Source: Synergistetes bacterium HGW-Synergistetes-1
GTDB taxonomy: Bacteria; Synergistota; Synergistia; Synergistales; Synergistaceae
Direction: 5' to 3'
DNA: 64,000 nucleotides
NCBI GenBank assembly: GCA_002839185.1
Contig: PGXO01000003.1
Coordinates: forward strand, 62,001-126,000
Shown: one piece after another, positions 34,907-43,742 of the stretch
Position numbering within the stretch: position 1 is the stretch's first letter
Layout of the letters: each line of letters opens with the position of its first letter
Made by a program: the position numbers and the translations under genes
Notes under the pieces: generated by a model
The model's database searches: none
Told to the model about the DNA's origin: nothing
What the model saw: only the letters and a program-made list of their open reading frames with translations

Positions 34907-35483
34907 TATAGAGCCTGGCTGTGATCAGGATAGTGACCAGAAGGTTCATTCTTATCGAGTAAATCTCTTCGGACCATGCCCTGCCGCGGTCGAATGGCTG
35001 ATGATAAGGAGAGTGTTCCGGAAAACCTTTTCTCGGGTATGGAAATAACGAGGGAACGTTTTCCCTGTAAGCAAGATATTGAGGTCCGAATTTGGAAGCA
35101 AGGAACTCTTCTTCCGCAGGGATCACTATAAAACAATAAAGAAGCAGAAACGCAGCAGTAAAAGCCGCTACCCACATCCACCCAAGCATAAGCGCCCAAC
35201 CAAGCCCCATAATAAAATTCCCTGCGTAGAGGGGATTTCTTATCCAACTGTAAGGACCCCATGTCACTAGGATAGGCGCACCGATCTTTTCCGCCCTGTA
35301 TTTAGGAATATATCCTGCAGCCCAGAACCTTACCAGCTGCCCTGAAATAACGATAAGCATCCCTAATGAAAAACGGACCGGATCGAACCGGCTTGGAAAA
35401 ACGAGAGCCGCAGCCGCAAAGAAAGCCCAGAAGAGCCCTCTGCATTTAAAAGCTATACTGCTGATCTTCTTATTTACCAACAT
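34893..35483 (-). CDS. Isoprenylcysteine carboxyl methyltransferase family / phospholipid methyltransferase-like membrane protein
   Basis: A 196-residue membrane protein with about five hydrophobic segments and the family's C-terminal pattern: GPYSWIRNPLYAGNFIM, then EEEFLASKFGPQYLAYRENVPSLFPY. Members methylate lipids or small substrates using S-adenosylmethionine at the membrane. It overlaps the flippase-like gene upstream by 14 bases and converges with the MBL gene, overlapping its end by 14 bases. Confidence 0.85.
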   Translation of the reverse strand: MLVNKKISSIAFKCRGLFWAFFAAAALVFPSRFDPVRFSLGMLIVISGQLVRFWAAGYIPKYRAEKIGAPILVTWGPYSWIRNPLYAGNFIMGLGWALMLGWMWVAAFTAAFLLLYCFIVIPAEEEFLASKFGPQYLAYRENVPSLFPYPRKGFPEHSPYHQPFDRGRAWSEEIYSIRMNLLVTILITARLYISHL

Positions 35484-36525
35484 TATCTAATCTCTCTGAC
35501 TCTTCCTTCATTACCTTTTCAGCTCCGCCCCAGCCAAGCAATTTTATCGCCACTGCTGTTCCAAGAGCTATTCCTGTGTATTCCGATATAAGTCTCCATG
35601 CGATCGCCATCACACCTGCAAGGTTCCATGGAACGAAAAGTCCGAAGACCGCCGCAGCTCCGCCCTCAGCGGCCCCGCTTCCTCCAAGAGTTGGCACGAA
35701 ATACAGAAGGAAAAGGAGGAGGGATTCAGCCAGCATGCACTGCATGTACTCGACATGAAAGCCGGCTGCCATTATTAGGCACGGCATTATCGAAAGGTAT
35801 ACCCACAAATGGACAACTGCCGTCAGGACTGAAAGCATGAACCAGTATTTGCCCGTCGACTGGAAGAGTCTGATGTTGGTGCTGTAATTATCTATCTCCC
35901 TGCTGGCCCAGCGTGCTGCTCCAAGCAGCAGACGCGGCTTGAGGATACCTATCCGCTTCATCCTTACAAGGAAACCGTTGCTCCATCTTTTTATCAAATG
36001 CGGCCTGACAATGCTAACTGCAAGGAGGAAGGATGCGATCACGATAAATATCAGCACATATACGACGAACCATTTAAGCATTATGTGTCTTTCAATGAAA
36101 TCTGCCTCTGAGACTATTGAAAAGGGTATTATCAGCGAGAGTATAAAGATCACCTGAAGTGTCCTTACGAGGGTAATGGCAACTGATTTGCCAACAGAGA
36201 CGCCGTTCTTGTAAAGCAGATATATCTGGAAGGGACCGCCACCGCTCTGCATTGGGGTTATCGCGCTTCCGAAATAATTTATCCAGACTACTGATATTGT
36301 CTGCCTGAAGGAAAGGTACTCTCCTGCTGCCCTTGCAAGGAAAATAAATTTGCAGGCATCAAGACACCATCCCAGCACCACAAGAAGCACTGCCAAGGAA
36401 AGCAGGACCGGATCTGTATTTTCGAGGACATCGAATGTAGCCGAATCGATACTTAGAAAAAGAACGCTGGTTATCGATACAATAACGATGCAGATAAATA
36501 TTGTAAAACTCTTTCTTACTGTCAA
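35470..36525 (-). CDS. Lysylphosphatidylglycerol synthase TM / flippase-like membrane protein (UPF0104)
   Basis: A 351-residue membrane protein with about eight hydrophobic segments, the SAITPMQSGGGPFQIYLL motif and a C-terminal FVPTLGGSGAAEGG motif of the YbhN/AglD flippase-like family. It may move lipids or lipid-linked sugars across the membrane. I choose a TTG start at 36525 because AAAGGAGG lies seven bases upstream; the frame extends to 36576 without a better site. Confidence 0.85.
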   Translation of the reverse strand: MTVRKSFTIFICIVIVSITSVLFLSIDSATFDVLENTDPVLLSLAVLLVVLGWCLDACKFIFLARAAGEYLSFRQTISVVWINYFGSAITPMQSGGGPFQIYLLYKNGVSVGKSVAITLVRTLQVIFILSLIIPFSIVSEADFIERHIMLKWFVVYVLIFIVIASFLLAVSIVRPHLIKRWSNGFLVRMKRIGILKPRLLLGAARWASREIDNYSTNIRLFQSTGKYWFMLSVLTAVVHLWVYLSIMPCLIMAAGFHVEYMQCMLAESLLLFLLYFVPTLGGSGAAEGGAAAVFGLFVPWNLAGVMAIAWRLISEYTGIALGTAVAIKLLGWGGAEKVMKEESERLDNVGK

Positions 36526-36632
36526 AGTCCATCCTCCTTTGAGAACAACGGATGAGGGATGGGAAATGCAGAACAAAAATATTTAAAGGATACTACCACA
36601 AGTAAACTTCTTTGTCCTGCACTATCACACGT

Positions 36633-37310
36633 TCAATTCATCTTAGACGGAGTGAAAAAATCTTCAGGGATAAGGGGCAGTCCCTCATGCCATGCAAAAG
36701 CAGCAGCTTTCGTACGGTCGCTGAGATCTAGTTTTTTAAGGATGTGGCTGACATGGTTTTTTACAGTCTTTTCCGAGAGAAATATCCTCGCAGATATCTC
36801 TTTATTTGTCAGTCCATGTGAAACCCAGTAAAGGACTTCCCTCTCCCGCTGCGTTATGTAGTCCAGAGGGTCTTCGCTGATCAGCTCATCCGAGAACGGA
36901 TTTTTCAGGTATTCGATAACCTCTGCACTGATGTAGCGCTCTCCTCTGATCACGCTGTGAAGCGCTGTCAGAAATTCGGGGATGTCGCAGCTCTGTCTAA
37001 CTGCACCAACAGAATCCATGCTGCTCAGAAGAGAGAGCATATCAGCGCTCCCATCCCTGATCATGAATAAAAACCTTATCCCCCTGACACTGCGTCTGAT
37101 CTCCTTTGCCGTTTCCACTATAGTAAGATCAGGCAGGACTTCGCCTATGACTGCCACATCTGGCTGGAGGTCTATGCAGTTCCTCAGTGCATCAACTCCG
37201 CTGTTAGCTCTGGACAATAATGCTATTTCAGGCTCCTTTTCGAGGACCAGTTTAAGTGCATCGATGAAAAGATTGCTGCCGTCAGCCAGGACAATTTTAA
37301 TCTTTTTCAT
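36633..37310 (-). CDS. LuxR/NarL-type regulator with an atypical receiver domain
   Basis: A 225-residue protein: response-regulator receiver (about 1-120) and a LuxR-type helix-turn-helix (about 155-220, ITQREREVLYWVSHGLTNKEI then SEKTVKNHVSHILKKL). The phospho-acceptor position, normally Asp after the third strand, reads Gly in PDVAVIGEVLPD (codon GGC, checked), and the usual acidic pair near the N-terminus is ADG. Phosphorylation-dependent switching is therefore unlikely. No histidine kinase gene is adjacent. The start at 37310 follows AGG by five bases. Target genes unknown. Confidence 0.85.
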   Translation of the reverse strand: MKKIKIVLADGSNLFIDALKLVLEKEPEIALLSRANSGVDALRNCIDLQPDVAVIGEVLPDLTIVETAKEIRRSVRGIRFLFMIRDGSADMLSLLSSMDSVGAVRQSCDIPEFLTALHSVIRGERYISAEVIEYLKNPFSDELISEDPLDYITQREREVLYWVSHGLTNKEISARIFLSEKTVKNHVSHILKKLDLSDRTKAAAFAWHEGLPLIPEDFFTPSKMN

Positions 37311-37421
37311 AAAAACCTGCTCCATCTGTGATAGGATAAACTGCATACTTACAAGATATTCAGGGAGGTATTCCCGCTGAAAGAAGATTTTACAGAAAAA
37401 TACCCCATATCGCAAAAAATC

Positions 37422-38114
37422 ATGCGCTTTGTCGGTGAAGCCATCCGTGATTATAACATGATAGTACCCGGAGACAGAATAATGATAGGCCTCTCTGGCG
37501 GCAAAGACAGCTTAGTAATGTCACTTTCCCTCGCGGTGCTTCGCCGCAGAAGTCCTGTTAAATTCGGCCTCACTGCATGCCTTATTGATCAGACGGGCGG
37601 CACGATGGACACGTCGATGCTTGAAAGGTTCATGGATGAACTGGATATTCCGCTTAGCACCTTCAAACACCCGACATACAGCATTATGGAGGAAAGGGAT
37701 GAAAGGTCTCCCTGCAGTCTCTGCGCGAACCTCAGAAGGGGAATTCTTGCCGCCCAGGCAAAGGAAGCGGGATCAAACGTTCTTGCGCTGGGGCACCATA
37801 AGGATGATGCAGTGGAGACAGTCCTGCTGAATCTTTTCTACGGAGGAAGGTTCAAGTGTTATCAGCCTAACATGTTTATGAGCAGGACTGAGGTAAAGGT
37901 CATCAGGCCGCTTATATATATCGAGGAAAGAAGGATAGCGCTCGAAGCAGTGCGACTTAAGCTCCCGGTGACCAGCGCATGCTGTCCTTACAGCGAAAAG
38001 TCAAAAAGATTATCTGCAAAAAAGATCCTTGAAGAGATGGAAAAAGAGATCCCTGAAATAAAAAGCAACGTTATCCATGCACTTAAAAACGTGCTGGAAA
38101 GCGATGTCTGGTAA
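37422..38114 (+). CDS. ttcA: TtcA-like PP-loop ATPase, probable tRNA thiolation enzyme
   Basis: A 230-residue protein with the PP-loop SGGKDSLVM at about 24-32, the CSLC cysteine pair (near 92) and LGHHKDDAVET, all typical of TtcA, which makes 2-thiocytidine at position 32 of tRNAs. The family usually binds an Fe-S cluster through these cysteines and a distal one (CC near 185). It is transcribed divergently from the LuxR-type gene with about 110 bases between starts. Confidence 0.88.
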   Translation: MRFVGEAIRDYNMIVPGDRIMIGLSGGKDSLVMSLSLAVLRRRSPVKFGLTACLIDQTGGTMDTSMLERFMDELDIPLSTFKHPTYSIMEERDERSPCSLCANLRRGILAAQAKEAGSNVLALGHHKDDAVETVLLNLFYGGRFKCYQPNMFMSRTEVKVIRPLIYIEERRIALEAVRLKLPVTSACCPYSEKSKRLSAKKILEEMEKEIPEIKSNVIHALKNVLESDVW

Positions 38115-38145
38115 GTTAATAAAAAAATCCTTGCCTTAAGAGATC

Positions 38146-39060
38146 CTATTTTCTTGCCAGCCCTTTTATATCCTCAAGCCTTGAACAGCAGTACTGACGG
38201 ACATACTTTTCAAGGTCTTCGCTTATTTCTTTTCCGGCATCAAGGTTTCTGAAGAAAGCCGTTCCCACTTCAACAGCGGAAGCTCCGGCGAGGATCATTG
38301 CAGCACAGTCTGATGCCGAAGAAACTCCCCCGCACCCTATTACCGGTATCCTAACGGCTCCGCAGACCTGCCAGACAAGACGCAGGGCAAGGGGGAATAT
38401 TGCCGGGCCGGAGAGGCCAGCAACGACCCGGTCAAAGGCCGGCTTTGCCCTTTGCATGTCCATACCCATGCCAAGCCATGTGTTTGCGGCAACTATTGCA
38501 TCAGCGCCCTCTGCTTCTATCGCACGGGCAACATCTTCAGGGCAGGGAGTCTGAGGGGTCATCTTTACCCACAGATCACCTTTCCATGCCTTTCTGGCAG
38601 CACTGACGGCTTTTGCGGCGCTTGAGGGATCTATCCCCCATGCCATACCGTCCCCGTCGACATTGGGGCATGAGATGTTCAGCTCGGCCGCTGCAAGGGC
38701 ACCCGTATCCTGAAGTATTTTTAGTGTCTCCGACGTCTCTTCTGCACTTTCCATCACTACATTGGCAATTACAGGAACCGGACAGGTCTTCGTCATTTTC
38801 AGATATTTTTCAACGAAGCCAGTAGCTCCTACGTTCTGAAGTCCTATGCTGTTGAGGACTCCAGCCGGAGTTTCCCAAAGCCTTACCCCTTTATTGCCGC
38901 ACCTGGACTTTAGGCTAATGGCCTTTGTACAGATCGCGCCTATCCCGGCAAGCCTTTCCGCCTTCCAGAAATCATCTTCGTAAGGCCAGACTCCGGATGC
39001 AGGGATAACAGGCCATTCAAGTTCAATATTTCCAATTTTCATCCTCATATCAATTTCCAT
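38146..39060 (-). CDS. pyrD: Dihydroorotate dehydrogenase, catalytic subunit
   Basis: A 304-residue FMN enzyme of pyrimidine synthesis, class 1B. VIPASGVWPYE, LNSIGLQNVG, ELNISCPNVDGDGMAW and the GCGGVSSASDCAAMILAGASAVEVGTA phosphate-site region are present. The usual active-site residue is the Cys of NISCPN. It overlaps pyrK by 11 bases, matching the PyrD-PyrK heterotetramer that uses NAD. Confidence 0.93.
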   Translation of the reverse strand: MEIDMRMKIGNIELEWPVIPASGVWPYEDDFWKAERLAGIGAICTKAISLKSRCGNKGVRLWETPAGVLNSIGLQNVGATGFVEKYLKMTKTCPVPVIANVVMESAEETSETLKILQDTGALAAAELNISCPNVDGDGMAWGIDPSSAAKAVSAARKAWKGDLWVKMTPQTPCPEDVARAIEAEGADAIVAANTWLGMGMDMQRAKPAFDRVVAGLSGPAIFPLALRLVWQVCGAVRIPVIGCGGVSSASDCAAMILAGASAVEVGTAFFRNLDAGKEISEDLEKYVRQYCCSRLEDIKGLARK

Positions 39061-39841
39061 AGTCTCTCACCTCATCGGCTCTGAAAAGAGACTGATCGGC
39101 GCAAAGCCTCTTTTGTCCGTTCACTGTCTCTACGACACAGCCCATGCAGCCCCCATAGCCGCACGCCATCCTCTTGTCCAGCGAAAAATAGAGCTTATCG
39201 GGTTCATCCTCATAGTGTTTCTTAAGGGCTTTTAAAAACCCAGGAGGACCGCAGGACCATAACCTCTCTCCTTCTCCGAGTCCTTTAGGCAACACTTTGA
39301 ACATGCTGTTTCCTTCTCCAAAAGTGCCGTCATCTGTGAAAATGCGAACTTTCGGAATGAGTTCGGATATGCGGGCGGCATACTTTTCATAACCGCATCC
39401 CGGGATCCCAAGGAATATATCCGCTGTCTTTTCAGGATATTTCTTTGCAAAATATAGGAAAGTGGCAATGCCCGCTCCTCCGGCGGCAATGTTTATCTTT
39501 CCGTCGACAGAGGGCAACGGGACTCCGAATGGCCCTCTCAGCCTGACTTCGCTTCCGGGTGACATCCTAAACATCATCTCTGTCCCTCTTCCTATCACCA
39601 TGTAGCAGACAGACAATTCGCCCTTTCTGACATCAACGTCCGCAACTGCAAAAGGCCTTCCCAGGAAAGGATCATTGCTCTCTGAGGGAAAGACCATCAC
39701 GCATGTTCCCGGTAAGATCCGCTCCGCCAGTTCCGTGCATCTGACTGTTAGCCAGCCTATCCTGTCCGAAAGCGCTTCGGATGATGCAACTATGCCCTTA
39801 AAATCATCTATTTTATTCGTATGACTGCAAGTATCAGACAT
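39050..39841 (-). CDS. pyrK: Dihydroorotate dehydrogenase electron transfer subunit
   Basis: A 263-residue FAD/2Fe-2S protein that passes electrons from PyrD to NAD. It has the FAD-binding barrel with GRPFAVADV, the NAD-binding GGAGIATFLYFA motif and a C-terminal cluster motif CGYGGCMGCV with a fourth Cys near LCADQ. It lies upstream of pyrD and overlaps it. Confidence 0.93.
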   Translation of the reverse strand: MSDTCSHTNKIDDFKGIVASSEALSDRIGWLTVRCTELAERILPGTCVMVFPSESNDPFLGRPFAVADVDVRKGELSVCYMVIGRGTEMMFRMSPGSEVRLRGPFGVPLPSVDGKINIAAGGAGIATFLYFAKKYPEKTADIFLGIPGCGYEKYAARISELIPKVRIFTDDGTFGEGNSMFKVLPKGLGEGERLWSCGPPGFLKALKKHYEDEPDKLYFSLDKRMACGYGGCMGCVVETVNGQKRLCADQSLFRADEVRDYGN

Positions 39842-39940
39842 TCTTTTTCCCCCGTAAAAACAAAGATCGTCTATCTGTGAACATAAGAAAATAAAGCCTC
39901 GTCAATTCTAACATTCGGCGTCCCAATACGCCATCTTGCC

Positions 39941-39970
39941 TTGCGGCTAAAAGTTGATTCGGGTTATAAT
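39941..39970 (+). promoter_or_regulatory. Probable promoter of the encapsulin operon
   Basis: TATAAT at 39965-39970 with a TTGCGG hexamer 18 bases upstream (39941-39946), about 60 bases before the cargo gene start. The -10 is perfect, the -35 is weak. Confidence 0.6.
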
Positions 39971-40031
39971 CACTGCTGATAAGAGTTAACAAATATTTTA
40001 ATTCATTTATAAAATGAAAGGGGTAATATGA

Positions 40032-40376
40032 ATGGCATACTCAGAACCTTATGACAAGATGGACAGCAAGACTCTCGACATTTCAAAAGCAATTACCAGC
40101 CTTCGCGAAGAGCTTGAAGCAGTAGACTGGTACAATCAGAGGGTCGCAACGGCCACAGACGAAGAACTTAAAAAGATAATGGCCCACAACAGGGATGAAG
40201 AAAAAGAACACGCCGCCATGTTAATAGAATGGATCCGCCGCAATATGGACAATTGGGACAAGGAACTGAAGGACTACCTCTTCACCTCGGCTCCTTTGGG
40301 TGAACACGAAGCTGCGGCCGGAGGAGAAAACGTTTCTGAAGGCGGCATGGCAAATCTCGGAATAGGAAAACTTTAA
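40032..40376 (+). CDS. Encapsulated ferritin-like cargo protein (EncFtn)
   Basis: A 114-residue half-ferritin. The motifs EELEAVDWYNQR and HNRDEEKEHAAM, WIRRN and YLFT match EncFtn closely, and the ferroxidase ligands correspond to E27, E57 and H60. The C-terminal tail after residue 86 is flexible and ends NLGIGKL, the short hydrophobic targeting peptide that docks cargo inside an encapsulin shell. EncFtn oxidises ferrous iron and passes it into the compartment for storage. The shell gene follows 26 bases downstream. A GGGG run lies upstream of the ATG. Confidence 0.95.
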   Translation: MAYSEPYDKMDSKTLDISKAITSLREELEAVDWYNQRVATATDEELKKIMAHNRDEEKEHAAMLIEWIRRNMDNWDKELKDYLFTSAPLGEHEAAAGGENVSEGGMANLGIGKL

Positions 40377-40402
40377 TACACACATAAAAGGGGGACAAAA
40401 AT

Positions 40403-41212
40403 ATGGATATTCTTAAAAGATCATTAGCTCCAATTATGCCGGCTGCATGGGATGAGATCGACGAACAGGCAAAAACAGTACTCAAGGGAGCCATTGCGGG
40501 AAGAAAGGTCGTCGACGTAAAAGGACCGCTCGGATGGAACACCGACGCAGTCTCTGAAGGCACACTATCTCTCGTAGAAGAGTCACCTGTCGAAGACGTA
40601 AGCTACGGTATACGTGAATCTCTTCCTCTTGTAGAAATAAGGGTCCCCTTCACAATGTCTATGTGGGATCTGGACGATATAAGCAGGAATTCAAAGACGA
40701 TCGACTTCACGCCGGTGTTCGAAGCCGCACGCAAAGCAGCCCTCTTTGAAGATACAGCAGTATTCCAGGGACTTGAAGAAGCAGGCATCCTCGGTCTGGA
40801 ACTTGAATCTGACAATGAGCCCGTAGAGGTTAAGCTTGACGATGAAAATATCATCGGTTCAATAGTTGGAGCTATAACCACTCTCAACAGCCGTTCAATG
40901 GAGGGGCCCTACGCCTTGGTCTGCTCGTTGCCGCTCTGGACAAAGATCAAAACATCGGGCAAAGGCTATCCTCTTCTCAAGAGAGTAAAGGACGCCCTCG
41001 GCGACGACGGCCGCATCGTTCTTTCACCGCAGTACGAGACATCGATGCTCGTATCGATGAAAGAGGGCAACAGCGAACTGATAATCGGACAGGATTTCTC
41101 AATCGGATATCAGTCACACACAAACACAGAGGTCAACTTCTACATCACAGAGACCTTCACCTTCAGGGTGATCGCTCCTGAGTCGATCGTACCTTTCAAA
41201 ATAGTTAAATAA
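40403..41212 (+). CDS. Encapsulin shell protein, family 1
   Basis: A 269-residue HK97-fold protein of the linocin/encapsulin family. It has an N-terminal helix (MDILKRSLAPIMPAAWDEID), the RKVVDVKGPLGW strand region, the E-loop, and a C-terminal FTFRVIAPESIVPFK. Such shells self-assemble into a 24-32 nm compartment; here it should enclose the EncFtn cargo as an iron store. AAAGGGGGAC lies before the ATG, and a terminator follows at 41249. Confidence 0.96.
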   Translation: MDILKRSLAPIMPAAWDEIDEQAKTVLKGAIAGRKVVDVKGPLGWNTDAVSEGTLSLVEESPVEDVSYGIRESLPLVEIRVPFTMSMWDLDDISRNSKTIDFTPVFEAARKAALFEDTAVFQGLEEAGILGLELESDNEPVEVKLDDENIIGSIVGAITTLNSRSMEGPYALVCSLPLWTKIKTSGKGYPLLKRVKDALGDDGRIVLSPQYETSMLVSMKEGNSELIIGQDFSIGYQSHTNTEVNFYITETFTFRVIAPESIVPFKIVK

Positions 41213-41248
41213 ATTTTTGGCAGCATAGAGTGTTTCTAAACAAGCAAA

Positions 41249-41287
41249 GCAACAGGGAAGATGCGACGCATCTTCCCTGTTGCTTTT
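41249..41287 (+). terminator. Terminator of the encapsulin operon
   Basis: A near-perfect inverted repeat of 15 or more bp (GCAACAGGGAAGATG with its complement) around a CGACG loop, followed by TTTT. Confidence 0.85.
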
Positions 41288-41346
41288 ACCAAATATTTTT
41301 TATCCGTATGATCTTAAACAAAGACTGACGCCTGCATCTTGGTAAA

Positions 41347-41964
41347 TCATATTTTCTTCAGCACGGGAAGGTTGATGTCAAAATATACTGAAATTATGCG
41401 TATAGAGAAGATCATTGCAAGGCCCAACTTCATTGCCGCCCCTTCTCCGACAATCGGATAAATGAACCACATACATATAACTCCGGCAAATGCTGCTAAC
41501 GCATAAATATCCCTTCGAAAAATAACAGGGACTCTCTGCGCCAGGACATCTCTCAGTATGCCCCCGCCAACAGCCGTTATCACAGCCACAAAAACAAACT
41601 GCACAAAACTATAATTTTGATTTATAGCCTTTATCCCGGCATCAACGGCAAAAAAACTTAGACCTATTGCATCCAGCACGACAAGGACCCATTTGACATA
41701 AAAAAACTGAGGCAAAATAAAGACGAAAAGAACGGATAACATCACAAGAACAATGGTCGAATAACTTGAAAAAAAGACAGGCACACCTACATCCATGATC
41801 ACGTCCCTTAGTATTCCTCCCCCGCATGCAGCTGTGAAAGCAAGAACAGAAACCCCGAAGAGGTCCATCTTTTTCTGCATTGCCGTGAATGCGCCAATAA
41901 CAGCAAAGCTGATAACCCCGATATATTCAAGAATGCTGATTATCCCGATCTGGAAAGAGAACAG
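41347..41964 (-). CDS. TRIC/UPF0126 family cation channel
   Basis: About 205 residues with seven hydrophobic segments and the duplicated family motif: FTAACGGGILRDV in the first half and VITAVGGGILRDVLAQRVP in the second. Bacterial TRIC proteins are trimeric potassium channels; many were annotated UPF0126 with suggested glycine links. The frame is open back to 42072, but that would place the start upstream of a strong hairpin at 42005-42036. I suggest initiation near 41964, eight bases after AAGAGG, at a CTG or neighbouring non-ATG codon; this also gives the family's normal length. The start is uncertain. Confidence 0.8.
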   Translation of the reverse strand: MFSFQIGIISILEYIGVISFAVIGAFTAMQKKMDLFGVSVLAFTAACGGGILRDVIMDVGVPVFFSSYSTIVLVMLSVLFVFILPQFFYVKWVLVVLDAIGLSFFAVDAGIKAINQNYSFVQFVFVAVITAVGGGILRDVLAQRVPVIFRRDIYALAAFAGVICMWFIYPIVGEGAAMKLGLAMIFSIRIISVYFDINLPVLKKI

Positions 41965-42004
41965 TATAAGTACCTCTTTTCTGGAAATATTGTCTGTCCA
42001 AATA

Positions 42005-42036
42005 CTGCGGGAACGGAAGGATAGCCGTTCCCGCAG
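42005..42036 (-). terminator. Strong hairpin between the antiporter and channel genes
   Basis: A perfect 12-bp stem (42005-42016 with 42025-42036), eight-base loop. It lies about 60 bases after the antiporter stop, but only a short T stretch follows on the minus strand, so it may be a weak terminator, an attenuator or an mRNA-stabilising element. Confidence 0.55.
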
Positions 42037-42096
42037 ATAAGTATTTTTATTTGTTCTTTGTGCAGAAATCAAATGCAGTCTGATGCAGATATTTAC

Positions 42097-43569
42097 TTAC
42101 TTTTCGTATTGCGCCGCCTGACTCTTCAGGTAAACATCCGGCTCCGAAGGTATCTTAAAGAGCGGGATAAACCTGTCCAATCCTGTAAAGGTTAGGAAGA
42201 GCATAGAACCTACCGCGATCCAGGCAAGGTAGTTGTGGGTGATTATATCTCCGACCGTAACATTTGCAGCAAGCGGATAGACAGATGCGCTGATGCCGAG
42301 GAAAAAACCCATATAAACATGCCATGGGATGAGCTGTGATCCAAGAACACCCATCGCGTCAGAGAAGGTTGCATTTCTAAGAGCAAGCGTGTACATATCT
42401 TCCTTGCTTCCAACAACACTGGATTCGGTCATGTCCTTTATGATCGGACCTATCGTGACTATCTGGGCCATTTCGTCAGCAAGTGCCGCGTTCCCAAGAA
42501 GACATATGACCGCATTGGAGAACATAAGGTGTCTGACCTTGCGTACCATCTTCAGGACGACAACAGCTATTGGATCGAATGCATTCATCTTTCTCATTAC
42601 CCCTCCAAAAGCTCCTACCCAAAGCATCATCGCAATGGACCAGCTCCCGGCATCGGAGAAACCAGTGTAAACAAGTTCCAGAAATTCGGAAATGCTGCCG
42701 ACAGTTCCTGCCATAAGTCCAAATATCAGAGAAGAAATGATACCGGCACCAAGACAAATTAGGGTACTGAATCCCTTTATTGCAAGCCCGAGTACGATGA
42801 TAAGCGGAAGGATCATATACGCAGGTACTCCTGCTTTTACAAGTTCAAGAAGCGTAACAGCGGAAGGTCTCTTTTCAGCAAGAGCTGCCCATACATCCTG
42901 AGGGATCTGTGCAATAGCGTCCGCAGCCTGGCCTGTCGTACTGGGAAGTCCCAGAGCAACTCCTACAAAATAGAATACGACTGCAGAAATCGCTAAACAG
43001 AGAAATGACCAGACTCCCTGGTGACGGACCCTTTTGATGATCTCAACTTCCTGAATACCGGAACTGACTATAGTAGTATCTGATATAAGACCTATATTGT
43101 CTCCAAAGCATGACCCACCTGCTATGGCTCCTATAGTGAGAGCAATGTTTCCACCTACGATGTGGTTGAGCCAGAGGAATATAGGGGCACATGCCGCAAA
43201 CGTTCCCCATGATGTACCTGTGGCTATGGAAAGTATTGCTGTTACCATCAAGGCCACGACTGCCAGGACCTTCGCGTTGAGTCCCGCTGCAAGCGACATG
43301 TTGATAACAGAAGCGGCGACCCCTGTAGCCATGAAGCATTCTGCAACGGCGTAAGCTGCCTGTAAGATAAGGAAAACGATCAGGAAATGCTTAAGGTTGT
43401 CCAGGGCTGCATCAAGAAGTTCGTTGAACTTGTAGCGATCGACGATCATAGCGATCAAAATTGCATACATAAAAGAGAGAGGCGCGGCAAGCAAAATATC
43501 CATTCCCGAAAGCATCAATCCTGCGATAACAACGATCGGGGTCAATCTTAGCAAAGCTTTCATTTTCAA
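42097..43569 (-). CDS. NhaC-type Na+/H+ antiporter family protein
   Basis: A 490-residue membrane protein with about 11-12 hydrophobic segments and NhaC features: ATGTSWGTFAACAPI, GGSCFGDNIGLISDTTIVSSG and, in the second half, LWVGAFGGVMRKM. Family members exchange sodium for protons, or sodium and malate for lactate, or act as amino-acid/amine exchangers. It sits downstream of two oxidoreductase and glycine decarboxylase genes, so export or import of a fermentation substrate is possible. A TGTATACC element lies about 57 bases upstream of its start. Confidence 0.85.
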   Translation of the reverse strand: MKMKALLRLTPIVVIAGLMLSGMDILLAAPLSFMYAILIAMIVDRYKFNELLDAALDNLKHFLIVFLILQAAYAVAECFMATGVAASVINMSLAAGLNAKVLAVVALMVTAILSIATGTSWGTFAACAPIFLWLNHIVGGNIALTIGAIAGGSCFGDNIGLISDTTIVSSGIQEVEIIKRVRHQGVWSFLCLAISAVVFYFVGVALGLPSTTGQAADAIAQIPQDVWAALAEKRPSAVTLLELVKAGVPAYMILPLIIVLGLAIKGFSTLICLGAGIISSLIFGLMAGTVGSISEFLELVYTGFSDAGSWSIAMMLWVGAFGGVMRKMNAFDPIAVVVLKMVRKVRHLMFSNAVICLLGNAALADEMAQIVTIGPIIKDMTESSVVGSKEDMYTLALRNATFSDAMGVLGSQLIPWHVYMGFFLGISASVYPLAANVTVGDIITHNYLAWIAVGSMLFLTFTGLDRFIPLFKIPSEPDVYLKSQAAQYEK

Positions 43570-43625
43570 TTGCCTCCTTTTATTTTTTTTAAAAAATAGA
43601 ATAAAACAGATATATCAGAATACAA

Positions 43626-43633
43626 TGTATACC
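43626..43633 (-). promoter_or_regulatory. Possible GntR operator upstream of the antiporter gene
   Basis: TGTATACC (43626-43633) lies 57 bases upstream of the antiporter start. Its complement GGTATACA is identical to the core at 49802-49809 beside the GntR gene, which suggests shared control. Motif similarity only; short palindromes arise by chance. Confidence 0.4.
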
Positions 43634-43742
43634 TTAAAACTTCTTCATTCTTATATATAGACGGGACAACTCGCGCTATCCCCTCTTCGGCATCATCTTC
43701 TTTCTTCTGGTTTTTGAAAAAATGTTACTCCGTTGAGAGGGC

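Noticed and set aside
41965-42072. Extended N-terminus of the TRIC protein
   Set aside because: It would translate through a perfect 12-bp hairpin and give a non-homologous basic extension; the family length fits a start near 41964.
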